NCBI RefSeq assembly: GCF_040954835.1
Contig: NC_090697.1
Span: 17,724,001 to 17,788,000, forward strand
From: Lepisosteus oculatus
Taxonomy: Eukaryota; Chordata; Actinopteri; Semionotiformes; Lepisosteidae
Reading direction: 5' to 3'
DNA length: 64,000 bases
Numbering within the stretch: position 1 is the stretch's first letter; every line of letters starts with the position of its first letter. The position numbers and the translations under genes are program-made. Shown one piece after another: positions 36,705 through 49,050 of this stretch. The notes beneath the pieces were generated by a model, which saw nothing but the letters and a program-made list of their open reading frames with translations, was not told where the DNA came from and searched no databases.

Positions 36705-38084
36705 ACCCCTCCAGGCTTAAAGATAACAGTGGCCAGTGGTGGCTGTGAGCTTTTAAAAAATCATTTTTCAAGCCATGAGAGCTTCTGTAAGGTTTTAGAG
36801 TTCAAAGCCTGGGGCACTAGCCTGAGCTCTCAACAGTCATCGGGGTCTGAGAAGAACAGCCACAGAGCAGCGGTATTGAGAGGGCCAGAGGAGAAACACT
36901 GCAGCGGAAGTGGAAGTGATCCGCCATTCCCACCCCAACCTCCCCACGCCAAATCAGCAGGGGAACAGAGCGAAGCAAATCTGAAAAGGAATCTCAAAGC
37001 AGAGGTAAGAATCGTCTGAGCCTGTGTAAGTGGCTCAGCTGTCACACACGGATTGTGTGCAATTGCTTCTTAAAACATCAGGAAGCAGGCTCCCCCTGGT
37101 GGTGCTTGTCTGTATATTTCTAACACGTCAATTCCGGGAGGTTTAATAGCTATCCTCAATGCACATAGAAACTGGCTAAATACTGTATATGTGCACTAGA
37201 TTTACCTTGTAAAGATGCTACATGTGGGAAAGGGCTAAAATTCCATGTCTTTCTGCGCCCCCTCAGTATCTGCTAAATGGTCTTCAATTCGTGGCCAAGG
37301 CACTGAAGAAAAGCGACAAATCTGTAACAGTTTTGCTTGCATTCGATATACGGGTCCATCTGCGTGCTTGGATCGAACAAGTAGGAGGAATAGTTCTTTC
37401 TTCATTACACATGTCTGTGATAATATGTGATGCTGCCACAACATTGAGTCCAAGGGTGGTTAATCTCAGCCATGGAGACCAGATTTTACACTATAGGTCA
37501 CCCTTCTTCCTCAGTTTATGACTTGCAACAGATATAAATTACCTCAGCAAGTAACTTGTTCAATTAAATGTGGAGCAGCAGGATGCAACATTTTTTAAAG
37601 ATTTCTATTTTAACTGTGACTGCCCAGTTAATCAACCAGTTGAACAGAACTGCCCCAACTCTTTCAATTAGAGATTCAAGGTGACCTACAGTACAGTATA
37701 GAAAACTTGCTGAATCGTGCTTCTCAAGGATAGAGCGGTCAGCTCTGATCCAGCTTTTTTCATCCAAGTAGGCTGAATTAAAACTTAATTGAAATCCCAC
37801 ATAATAACATTACTACCCTGCAAAGTAGTTTTGGTGCAACTAGAGAAATAAAATCAAAATTCCACTCAGGAATAAAGCGTTCAAAATGTTGAAGCCCATA
37901 AGGTGATCTTATCACCCTCACGTTGTCATGTCTGCAGACCAGGAACCCTAAAGAAGAGGAAATTCAAAACCACATCCTTCAAGCTGGCAAGATGAAGGTC
38001 TGCTATGGATTTCCATCTTGCCAGAGGTTATGGAGATTTCTGCTTTTGATACGTGCAAAGCAGCCACAGGATTTAGAAAACTGA
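36705..38084 (+). CDS. candidate unrecognised gene, three phase-0 exons
   Basis: Three open segments fit together on the plus strand: 36705-37004 (acceptor CTGCCTTACAG, donor GCAGAG|GTAAGA), 37267-37380 (acceptor GCGCCCCCTCAG, donor GAACAA|GTAGGA) and 37938-38084 (acceptor CATGTCTGCAG, stop TGA 38082-38084). All joins are phase 0 and the frame is open for 100, 38 and 48 codons. The first segment is Ser/Pro/Gly-rich (SGSGSDPPFPPQPPHAKSA). The second is helical-looking (YLLNGLQFVAKALKKSDKSV then TVLLAFDIRVHLRAWIEQ). The third is mixed, with KEEEIQNHILQAGKM. GC and CpG content exceed the surroundings. The 5' start was not found and I do not recognise a family. Chance alignment of splice-like sites remains possible. 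Confidence 0.35.
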
Positions 38085-39872
38085 TGGACCATTTCTATAA
38101 TAAATCTACGCAAGAGATGCATCCTTATCTAAAGGATATTTATATAAATTACTTTAAAGAACTTTGATAAAATCAAGCATAAACAAATATTGTACCTGCA
38201 ATTTTAAGACTGAATTGTTTGATTTTCACATTTCACAAACATCCCTTCCCCATAGTGTGTAAAGAAAAAAAAATATGCTAGCCACGGTGTGAAAAAAATG
38301 CCTAAAATCAGGATCTTAAATTACCTAATCAGAAATGTTCAAAAAATAGTAAAACAAAAATTTATATTCATCCTTTTAAAAAAATATTGTTGTGATGAAT
38401 TAATAATTAGGGCTTCTGAAACTAAAATAAAGTTTTTAGTTTTTAAGTGTTGACATTACTTACACCTGTGTCTGAAATTTCCTAACATCACAACAAACTG
38501 TCACTTCTTGTATAATTAGTTCTTGGAACCATTTAGATGTCACTGAGAAACAATCAAGGTGCTGGAAAAGGTTTTATTTTAATATATTATTAAATATAAT
38601 AATATAATGTTTTAAACACCCATTATTTCAAGGCCTCACATTCTAATAGCTCCAATCCACCCACGGGCACAGATACATATGTAATTATTAGTTTTATGTA
38701 ACTTCAAACTGTCATGTTACACAAATTCAGAACATTGTTTGGTCAAACTTCGAATCTGAAATCCCTTTAAAATCTGTGTGAAAACTAAGAACAAGGCTTC
38801 CACTGAACTATCTTAAACTTGTCCTCAAAAAACCCTTAATCTCTTTCTGCCTAGATTATGTAAGTATTAATTTATGAAGACCATTTTAACTCAATCATTC
38901 TATTGCTTCATTGTTCCCTTCTTTTGATTCATATAAGAAACAGTATTCAGGTAGTCCTTTTTGTCATATTTTCCCTCTCTTTGAATCCTACAACTTGACT
39001 CACATTTTTCCTTCATGCACTTTGTTCAGACACTCTTGGCTTTCTGTGTCAGTGATTTATCATACAGAGAGTTAGAACATGAATGTAAGAGAGAAATTGT
39101 GGTCATAATGAATAATGCTGAATAGGCCTGAGCTAAGAATACACCTTCTGTTCTAAACTATCACTATCAGGTTACATTTCAAAATCTGTCTTGCTGCTGC
39201 ATAGCCTGACATAAAAAATACATATGGACCTAACTAGCTATATTACTCTCATATAATAAAAATGCACATACAGTAACACAAACGGCATTTCAAAATTTCT
39301 CTGATTCATCAAGGACATTCAGAACTTTCTGCATTTCAGTGCATCAATAGCAAATTATCAATTAAAAGTGGATTTAAGAAAATATACATTTATGCATAAT
39401 AAATTGTGTTTAATCTTTCTTTTTTGTACAGAATAACACTGTTTTTTGATTATTTTTGTTCGAAAACCATTGAATAAGTTTAATGAAATTACAGAACATT
39501 TCTTTTCAATTAATCATTAACCTTCCATTCTATGTACAGTACTACTTTATTTTCATGCATTAGATCAAGATACTGTTACCATTTTGCATTTTCAAGGACT
39601 TTTCCAAGCCTTTTAATATTTACTTCACTGTACGTCCACAGTGACCATGCAAAGTAGTCTTGTTCATGTCCATATTTTAAATTGCAAATAAAAAAAAATG
39701 ATTATACCTTGTGTAAATATACGTTTCTCTCAGCATTATAATTGCAATGATGAGTATACATGTATATTAAATTTAAATATTGTATCACTATAATTAAAAA
39801 ATAATGTGATATGATAGTTTCTAAGACTGAATGCCACGCACAATTGAAATCCCTAACCTAAAGCATATATTA

Positions 39873-39874
<2 letters not shown>

Positions 39875-39937
<63 letters not shown>
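39875..39937. repeat. (ATT)n microsatellite
   Basis: About 21 near-perfect ATT/TTA units. It makes a spurious poly-Leu ORF. Confidence 0.95.
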
Positions 39938-39940
<3 letters not shown>

Positions 39941-42569
39941 AAAGTTATTGCAAATAAGGAAATTAATAATAAGACATCAGTGTACTTACTCTGTGGGGAT
40001 ACATGATCCAATTTTCTAAAACATTCCTGAGAATCCAAATTAAGCTTTCATGAGAAAATTAGCTAACAAGTGAACAATTCAAAAACATCTAAAATGCCCG
40101 TATCTCAGGTAGCCATGTACAACAGCTACCTGCCTGGTCAAATGCCCTCTTTAGAAAGGCCCCCAGGCTAATCAGGTCCTTTAGAATCTAAGGATAGAAC
40201 AAAAAGCCTCCTTAATCATCTTGAGACTACCCTGAGATCTGGGCAAGTACTCTAGCAGATCCAAGGTAGGGACCAGCATTGCATAAAGATAGACAAACAC
40301 AGCTTTTGTGTTTTTTAGGGAGTTGAAAGTTTAAGTTGTGTGTGGTAAGGTGGTCCAGTTACTTAGAAAAAGGGGGTGTTCTCAAGAGTTTCTTCTTGAC
40401 GCGCTGCATATTATGCTGAGAATAGTTATATGTATTACTTATATACTTATAAGATTTACTTCTGCTTTGTCCTTCGTGGGACTTATAACGTTGAGTTCCT
40501 GAATAACCATGCAGTAGTAGACATTGATGTGCACAGTCTCTGTAAGCCTTATCGGAACTATTGTCTTTGTATAATTGAATTTTTAAAGAACTATGCCCCG
40601 AGCAGTCATAAAATATAAACATAAAATATCAACCGAAAAGTCACTCTCTCCAGTTATATTTCCTACTGTCTACAAAGGCTCACAGCCACATCTTCAAAGT
40701 GGCCTCTGTGCTTTTTAGTCACTGACACGTGCTCTACATAACAGTACATTGATAAATAAATCAGCAGGGTTTAGAGGCACCTTAGAAGCCTGTCATCAGA
40801 GGCACCAGCTTTCATGTGAAAAATTAACAAGTACATAGAAAGATTCTGAGACAGAAAACAGGCCTTTCAAACCTTCTTTGCCACAATGCAGAATTTGGAA
40901 TTCTTTTTCTAGCCTGATATAGATTCCAACAATTTTACCAAAGCTGTCATTGTACAAATGTATATGTATTTACTTTTATTATCATCCTTTATCTCCTTTA
41001 AGATTTCTACCTTTAAGCTTTAAGAATTTCTATCAGAAATGTAGAACCTATATTCTTTCAAAAAAAGAATGGCAGTATGATATTATATATAATATAGATT
41101 ATTTCTTATACAGATAATATTCAGCTTCCAATGGTTTCCATGGTTTTGAGTAAGGGAAGACTGGACTGAGATTTCCTCAAGGGGTCATGAAAGGCGTTTT
41201 CGGAGAACACTAGAAAAGCATGACCAGTTAGAAAGTCCTCTCAATTTAGAAGACAGAATTAGGGCAAGAACACTTCAGCATTTCCATATCAGTTTAGAGG
41301 CTTTATCAAGTATACACACTTGTTCTGAATGTTAGGAGGTCTCTGACCGACCTATACCGGAAGGTCTAATGAAGGATTATATTAAGGATGGCTGATCCCA
41401 GAAGCAGATTACATACAAACATCAGTTATACAGACATTGAGATAATGTGACCAATTGAAGCTAATTTTTAGAGACCACTGGAAATGGCTCACGGAGTAAC
41501 TGGCAATAAGGAGAAGAGCTGCCATACACTTATCTTTATGTACAGTAGAATATATTAGAAACAGCTTTTAAGGACAGTAGCTTGAGAAAAAAAAGTCATT
41601 TTTTTCATATTCTGAAACGTTTTTGTGACATACTGTACCAGAGCTGTTGAAGCAGGATGTTGTTTGTTTTTTTGTGGATTTTATTTTCTGCTACATTTCA
41701 AAATGTTTATGTTGTTGGAAAAACAATAAAACAAATATTGCAATAATAACCTTGCCTCTGACCTTGCATTCAGCTTCTGCTCACATTTGAAGATATATAG
41801 TATGAGCAGTGTTCACACCCATTTTGAAAGCAAAAATAGTGTGACAAAAAAGCCAACTAAATATTTTCTGGGCTGATCCATGTGAATGTGATTAAAAAGT
41901 ACATTGTTTAGCTCAGTGTATTAGTGGGTCATTAGCTGGCTCAATCTGAAGGGGCATATTGGTCTGCAGTAATCCTGGTATGGTAATCACATGCCTGATG
42001 TACAGTAACGAGCCTATGTCCTGCTGTTACCTCTTTTAAAAAGAAACTTGCTTTCTTTTCAAACATTTCAAACATATTTCCCTAATTCCATTCTTTTACA
42101 AGACCCTGCAAAGTTCATGGCAGAGGTAGAATACATTCTTATGTGATTTTCATTTTGAAAACAAGAAGTTACTTCTAAAGCCACTCCAATAAAAAAACAG
42201 AGCTACTGTTAAATTAAATATCTCTGAATAAAGAGGTTGCTTTATTCAGAGTGGTCTCAAACTTAAACTCTTTCTTAAAGTCCTCAGTGCTTTCTGGTTT
42301 TAACCTCAACTTGAGTTCTCTCATTATTAAGTCAGTTAGACAAACATAACTGTATTTATGTTCCTTGTCTCACAGCAGATAATGTAAGAGATATGATTTA
42401 TTTCAGTTAAACTATTATAAATACTGTAGTTTCAGGCCTGGGTAACATCAATTAACCAAACCCATTAATTACCCAAGAGCTGAAGTGGAACACCAAACAG
42501 AACATACTTTTGGGAAGAGCATTTGAGGCCCCAGTCTAAAATGAATCAATTTAATCGAAATGTTCAGTT

Positions 42570-42915
42570 TTCCATTATCAGGAAGCCTCTTATTCCTGTT
42601 AAGGAGTCATGACAACCCGAAGGCTATCCAAGAAGCAAAGGGCACAAGGCTAGACTACACCTTGGATGGGATTCCAGTCCATCACAGGACACACACTTAA
42701 TCACAATCTAGGGACTCCAGTTAATCTATGCAGCACACAACTTGAAAGTGAGAAAAAACCAGAGGACCTGGGAAAGCCCATTCATATCCAAGGAGATCAC
42801 ACAAACTACACCTAGTCCAGCAAATCAAATCCAGGGGCCGACAGTAGATCTCTGAGGCAGCAGTGCATACCATCGCTCCACATTCAGTATTAGAACTGTC
42901 ACCAGACATTAGTTT
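42570..42915 (-). mobile_element. V-SINE-like element
   Basis: This reverse-strand copy begins with CCATTATCAGGAAGCC, continues through CACCTTGGATGGGATTCCAG and CATCACAGGACACACACTTA, and ends near CAGCAGTGCATACCATCGCT. It is diverged, and the middle is partly lost. Confidence 0.65.
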
Positions 42916-43584
42916 ACAGGACATTTTTCATAATGTTTTTTGAGATGAAACAATTAAAATGCATTGGGGAAGCATATTGTCACATCAATCAGATAACTGA
43001 GACCTTAGTTTAATGAAACCCTAAAAATCAGAGGGGATCCCTGATGTGAAGAGGTACTGCTGATCTGAAGTTGGGAATGCCTTTTGTAGGGGTTCCAGAT
43101 CCAGATAAAATCAAAACCTCAATCCACCCATTCACAACTTCTAAGATAAATATCTGATATAACATATCCACAGGATTGACGCAATAGGCACTAGCAAACT
43201 GTTGGTAAACATGTTGAATTGGTCATGGATGGATTGAAGTTTTGATTTAATCCTTGCCCTAGTGTGCAAGTCGTAAGAATAAAACAGCTGCTTTTCAAAA
43301 CATTAAGACTGACGTCTTGCTTTGTCATCATAATACAATCAGATTTAAAGCAGCAATTCCTATACTTAAATCATTGTTAATGTGCTTTTCTTTAACACAG
43401 GAAAATTTACTTAAAACTTAAGCAGTATATGAATTAAAGCTTTTAGATTGCATGGATTGTGAAAGTAAAAAGTTAAGGTCAATGCTGTTAAAAAGCTTTA
43501 AAAGCTCAAAATAGATGGATAATACAGCCTGCCTTGTCATTTTGTTGCCAGATGGATGATGCTCCAAGAATTGCATTCAATCCG

Positions 43585-43740
43585 CTTTAACAACATGGCT
43601 ATACAGTTTGTTCCAGACACCTACAACCCTCTGTGTAAAGAAGCTCTCTCTCCTCTTTTCTCCTGAATTCTCATTTGCTGAGTTTCCATATGTAATAGTT
43701 TTCAATACTTTAACTGTTTTAAGGATTTATGCCATGTACA
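43585..43740 (+). mobile_element. interspersed repeat fragment (related to 3405 copy)
   Basis: CAGTTTGTTCCAGACACCTA and ACCCTCTGTGTAAAGAAGCT belong to the same family as the copy at 3405. Confidence 0.5.
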
Positions 43741-44159
43741 TTTGTAATTTCTTCCATTCAAGACTTATCTATTCACCCTCCTGCTGTATTTAAAGATCCT
43801 ATGTTATTCTGTACTTTTATACATTTAGATGCTCTGTGTGGTGTGACATGTACTCACTAGTCAAGAGCACTTCAGCCTGCTGATGCAGCACTTTCCACCT
43901 TGCACCACCGATTTAGATCTCTACAGATCTCTAATCTGTAACTTGGCACTTTGCTGATGTGAAGCTCTCTTCTCCATGCTATATACAGTAACTACAGTAC
44001 ACACTGTTTAGCATAAGATCTTCATACACTGCCTGTACCAGTACATCTATAATTTATAAACCATAAACTATAAACCATAATTCCAATCTTTTGTCTTACC
44101 TATAAAGGGGGGGAAACAAATATTTACCTCTATTAAGAAAAACAACAAGCAAGAGGGAG

Positions 44160-44225
44160 GCAGAGTGGGTATTGCTATTGCCTCACAGCTCCAGGGTCCT
44201 GAGCAAGTTTGTGTGTTTTTTTATA
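44160..44225 (+). mobile_element. V-SINE-like 5' head fragment
   Basis: GTGGGTATTGCTATTGCCTC followed by ACAGCTCCAGGGTCCTGAG resembles the tRNA-related head of the SINE family; the body is missing. Confidence 0.4.
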
Positions 44226-44414
44226 GCCATTCTCTTCCCACCTCTCAAAGGTATGCACATCAGGTTTGAGTACCTGCTCTAAAGTATGCCATTCTGGGGA
44301 CATTTTAAGTGGATATACAGTAACACTGGAATGAGACCATTGAGAGAAACACAACCAAATGCACATAATGGGCTGCGTACGTTTGAGCTCATAGCTACAT
44401 CAGCATGAGAAGGT

Positions 44415-44492
44415 TACAAAGAAACAGGTAAAGGCTTATTCCATTCCAGGTAAAGAACAGACACACAACATTTCAGCTGTGGAATCTCCTCT
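44415..44492 (-). mobile_element. repeat with conserved GCTGAAATGTT core (copy 3)
   Basis: In reverse it reads GGAGATTCCACAGCTGAAAT, then GTTGTGTGTCTGTTC and GGAATGGAATAAGCC. This is the same element as the copies at 54500 and 62471, more diverged. See the finding on the hammerhead-like core. Confidence 0.55.
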
Positions 44493-45061
44493 TTATGGCT
44501 TTTTGATATTTCCTTATTGCATTTCAAAATAAAGCATATCTTCTAATGTGAGCTTAATGGAGTGATGGAGTACAATACTCATATAGTCAGCCCACAGATA
44601 ACCTATCAAAGGTACTACATACTAAATAAAAGAGGACTGAGCTTCATAGCACCAGTCAATCACTTGCTAGATTTGTACTGCTTCTCAGAATGAGTAACAG
44701 GATGGCTGAAGCCCTCTCATCTACAAAACCATTGCTGTGCATTAATAAGTCACACAAATCTGAGCTTAAGAATGTGAAAAAGTCCAAAGAACTGTTGAAT
44801 TAGATCTGACAGCAGTGATATTAGAAGCCTTGTGATGACATTTCCTAACCCTGCCTGGTCCAGGCTATTGAATTTTTAAACAGTTTACATGTACAACATC
44901 AAAGTTACTGTAGTATTCTTACTTTCATTACTAAGTTTATGTAAAATGTGTTTTTGTTACTGCTATTGCCATTATTTATGTAAATAATTTGGTCATTTAA
45001 ATATTTTTAACAAATAAAGTTGTTTTTTGTTTAAAGCCAAGCTGCACAATTAATACTGAAA

Positions 45062-45150
45062 TCAATAGTAAAGCATCTATCCATTACCAGAAGGCTACTT
45101 ATTCTAGTAAGGGTAATGACAACTCACCAAGACAGGACTATGCTCAACAG
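45062..45150 (-). mobile_element. V-SINE-like 3' fragment
   Basis: CATCTATCCATTACCAGAAG and GGTAATGACAACTCACCAAG resemble the reverse-strand 3' portion seen at 42570. Only about 90 bases remain. Confidence 0.4.
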
Positions 45151-45345
45151 CCAATTGTAGGGGACATTACATTACAATAACATTAAAGTACAATGGTATG
45201 GGTCCAATTGCAACTATGGCTTCAACTTATTCAGGGTCTGTATAATAATGAGCTAATCTTTTCTTATCAGTAAACAACAGCTAGTTGGGCTACTTCTGTC
45301 TTTCAAGCTAAAGTTCTGGTTGAACTAAAGCAAAATGCTTATTCA

Positions 45346-45618
45346 TCAATACGCCTCCACACCCTTGTTCAGAACATCTATTTTGTTGTCTGTGTCTGCC
45401 TTGAGAAGGAGCTTTCTGGGATTTTCTTGTGAGTCATCTCCTGCCAAACGTCTGTTTTTTAGCACACTGTATTGCACCAATGACTCGGAATCAGAAGAGC
45501 TGATGTTTTTGAGCACCCAGGCCCCACAAGAGACATAATCACGAATAATTCCAAGCTGCATTGCACTTGTTACTAAACTCAAAAGACTGGCAATGGCCCA
45601 CTGGAGATGACAAAGCAT
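45346..45618 (-). other. exon-like open frame, unidentified
   Basis: On the minus strand an acceptor-like GCTTTCTTTCAG (45620-45631) is followed by an ATG and an open frame of about 90 codons (MLCHLQWAIASLLSLVTSAM ... NKGVEAY) to a stop near 45346. The start is hydrophobic and could be a signal peptide; the rest is polar. No family recognised and no partner exon found. It may be chance. Confidence 0.2.
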
Positions 45619-47494
45619 CCTGAAAGAAAGCACATCTTGTGAGAGATAATAAAATAAAGAAAAGTTAGAAACGCTTGGGGAAAGACTGTGAATGTTATGA
45701 AACTTAGACTTAATCAAAGGCTTATACTGCAATTGGAAATGAAATTGCATATCACAATTGAAAAAGCCAAACCACTAAAAAATAATTATTGGGGGAAAAT
45801 ACATTTTGAGAAACAACAGAAATCAACCCGCTAAACCAGTTTTAATTTTTATACATAGGATTATTATCGACCCAGAATAAAAAAAGCAGGCAGCTTGTAA
45901 AAGACCAGGTAATTGGAGAATATATCAAAGTGCAACAAGAAGTGTAGCTGATTAGTTTTGGACTTTAAATGCTATACTATACTGTCTTTTCTCATTTTTT
46001 TCTTGATGTCATAACATTCTTTATGTCCAAGAAAGCAGGCAGTACACCTTGTGTTGTGCAGTCCTGGTAGTGATGTGTCTTTATTTAGGCTGACCAGGTA
46101 CTCTAAAGAATGTCTGACAGTCAAACTTTTGTGATATTTTCAATGTCTACAAAGACACCCATTCAGAATATTTCTTCTTTTTTCAAGAGGACATTTATGG
46201 TAACAAAGCACTGTTAAAGCAATGTCTAAGGTATTAAAAAGTACCTTAAGATGTCTGAGTTTTATAGCTGAGGAAAGGAGAGAACACCGGTGTTCATCAC
46301 TTTCATAGTAAACGTATTACAAAACTACATTGAATTCTACTGTGACTTCTTTCATGTATTGCTGAGGTTACCACTCACTTTTTCTCTCTCTGGGACCACT
46401 ATGTTTCACTGGCCCATATGCATGAAAGAACTTTTTACCATGCTACATTTTCTACTCTTTCAAAAAGATGGAACAAATTCCAAAAAACAATCTTGTTGCA
46501 CATGTACAGAAATTAAACAAAATGGCTGTGAACTAGAATTGCTGAAATGACCAGCTTGAAATAGTTAGCACATCCTAAGGGTAAAATACGGTGTATGCAT
46601 AATGTTATATCAGTATTGACTGTCCTGTAAGCAACGTTAACCTCAATAAGCCAGTAGAGCTACAGCTCAGATACCAGCTCTGGACAAGATTCTGAGCCAA
46701 CACGTGAGCATTAGTGTTATTTAGACTTAACTGCCCCCCACCCACAGTGTTGCCCTTCATTGAAACTACTTTATTCTAAGCTGTGTCTAAACCTATCAGT
46801 TTTTTTATGGAGGGTTGGAATTTAAGTTTTTTGCAAAAGTTTTGCACATTTTTTCAAAACAAATAAGTCTGATTGTCTCATGCTCACACAAGTATACAAT
46901 AACGAATGAGACTGTTACAGAATGAAGCTTGATATTTATGGATATTCACAATCAAAGTCCTTTACACCTACTTTTTTAATGTACATGGGTTTTCATACAT
47001 ATTCATCTGGTGAATGTAGATGTCTTTAAATAGCTCTCTATTTCTGTGAACCAGTACTAACATTTGGTTTAAAACTGTAGTTTCTTGGTGACTGATCATC
47101 TGAAACACCTATGCCATTGTATTTTGTTAAAAAAATAATTATTCTCCTTGGGAATATTTGTACCTATAGGTAAAATCTATTTTAACATTGTAAAACTATA
47201 TACAACAAAGTAAATTAGCCAAGGAGTTTGTTTTTGTTTTGTTTTGTTACACCTGATATAACCATACTAATATATGTATTTATATAACCCAACCCAAGAG
47301 CAATTATTAATATATCGTACAGAAATGACCTGTGAAATTAAATGTACCATGTATATAATTCATAATAGTACTACAGGGTGGCTTGTTGGCACAGTAGTTA
47401 TCTGGGGAAGTTTTTTAGACTGAATAAGGTAGTTTTACAGCATTATGAAAGTTACAATCAGTGAAATGCACACTTTAACAAGTTCTTTATCTCA

Positions 47495-47790
47495 CTGTGT
47501 CAGGGGTGGCACGCCAATGTAGCATTGCCACCTTGCAGCAGCAGCCCTTGGTTTAATTCCTGGGGTGCTATCTGCCTGGAGTTCTTATATTCTCCATGTT
47601 TGTGTGGGTTTCCTCCGGGTGCTCCAGTTTTCTCCCACAGTCCAAAAACACAATGGTAGGTAAATAGGAAAAATGGTTCCTGTAGTGTGGGTGTTTGTGT
47701 CTGTACAGTATGTGCCCTGTGAAGGACTGGCATCCTTTCCAGGGTGTACCCATGAGCCCTTTGCAATCTGGGATATTCAATGGCTCTTCC
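47495..47790 (+). mobile_element. V-SINE-like element
   Basis: This is the best-preserved core in the window: CCATGTTTGTGTGGGTTTCC, TCCGGGTGCTCCAGTTTTCT and CCCACAGTCCAAAAACACAA, then GAAGGACTGGCATCC and CCAGGGTGTACCC. A separate head fragment (GGGTGGCTTGTTGGCACAGT) lies at 47376-47400. Confidence 0.8.
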
Positions 47791-48724
47791 AAAAAATTGG
47801 GTTGCTGCTATGAGTGGTGTCAACAATACCGTAGGTGACTCTCTTCTCCTCTTCTATAGTAACAGAAGACGCTGTGCTGCAGTACACACTATTCTTCAAG
47901 GGAGACATTGAACTGTGTTTCTGACTACTTGGCCGTTAAGAATTCCCAGGCACAGTACATACAGTAAGAGACAAGAGTAAGGGTTTTATCCTTAAAATAC
48001 TAACTGGACTAGCTCATTCTGGCCTACCTGCATTTGTAATTTCTCACTTCTCCCCTTGATCTGCTAAGTAGAGGAGTTACTGGCACAGGCTGACTGACAC
48101 AGCTGACTGATACAGCTGATGTCACAGAGGTGATGGGTGACGTTGGTCCCCTCTTACAGGTATACTGTATGTAAAATGCCAGAGGCCTAAAACACCAAAA
48201 GTCCATATAGAGAAGAGAGTCACTAAGGCAGAAAAGATAAATGAAGACTGCACATCAGAAGAGCCATCCTCTAAAACAGAAGGTCTTTGTTCAGTGAACA
48301 AAGATCTAGAAAATACTACCTTTTTTCCATTTAAACAACTGATCACAGCTCCACTGGGACTAAACCCAAAAGATATCATGGGTTTTCAGGACCAGAACTT
48401 GGACACCTGTAATCTGAAGATCATAGATGGCCATGCTCAGCCCTGGACATTTACAGATACTCTGGTTTGCTAGTGATCTTTAATACCTAAGTTGTTGACT
48501 GAAGAAACAGTCAATTGATCAATCAAATAATTTGTTCAATTAAGAAGCTAAGAGCACATACTGTATGTGATGAAAACTGGAAACCTCTATGATTCTCAAT
48601 GGCCAGTAACTAAGGAATCCTTGAGAACCTTCCCATGTTAATTAGTTATATACTTCAAGCATTGATGACCTTCTTTAGACTTTGATATTTATCTACCAAA
48701 GAATTTAACTAATGACACATTAAA

Positions 48725-49050
48725 GTCCATCCTTCCATTTTTAACAGCTTTAACCATTACAGGGTTGTTGAGGAGCCGGGGCCTATCACAGCAAGCAGCA
48801 GATGCAAGGCAGGATACACACTGGTTGGAATGACAGCCCATTGCAGGGCGGACAGAAATATCCACCCACTGATGCCAATTTTCTAAGAAGTCAATTGACA
48901 ATTGAACTGTGGGAGAAAACCAGAGCAACCGAAGCACATCTATACGGATGTAAAGAAAACATACACACTCCACACAGAGCACATCCCAGGAACTGAACCC
49001 CAGGACCCAGCACTGCAAGAGAGCAATGCTAACCACTGTACCATTCTACC
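48725..49050 (-). mobile_element. V-SINE-like element
   Basis: The reverse-strand copy runs from CCATCCTTCCATTTTTAACA through GGAGCCGGGGCCTATCACAG, CAATTGACAATTGAACTGTG and GGGAGAAAACCAGAGC to the head GAACTGAACCCCAGGACCCA. It is near full length. Confidence 0.75.

Larger units (their letters stand above)
38085..45340. other. intergenic, AT-rich with repeats
   Basis: No supported gene. The region contains the (ATT)n tract, V-SINE copies near 42570 and 44160, the repeat at 43585 and the motif repeat at 44415. Confidence 0.55.

Noticed and set aside
39831..40019. ORF with a long poly-Leu run
   Set aside because: Produced by the (ATT)n microsatellite.
47500..47826. 108-codon minus-strand ORF
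   Set aside because: Antisense of the V-SINE at 47495.
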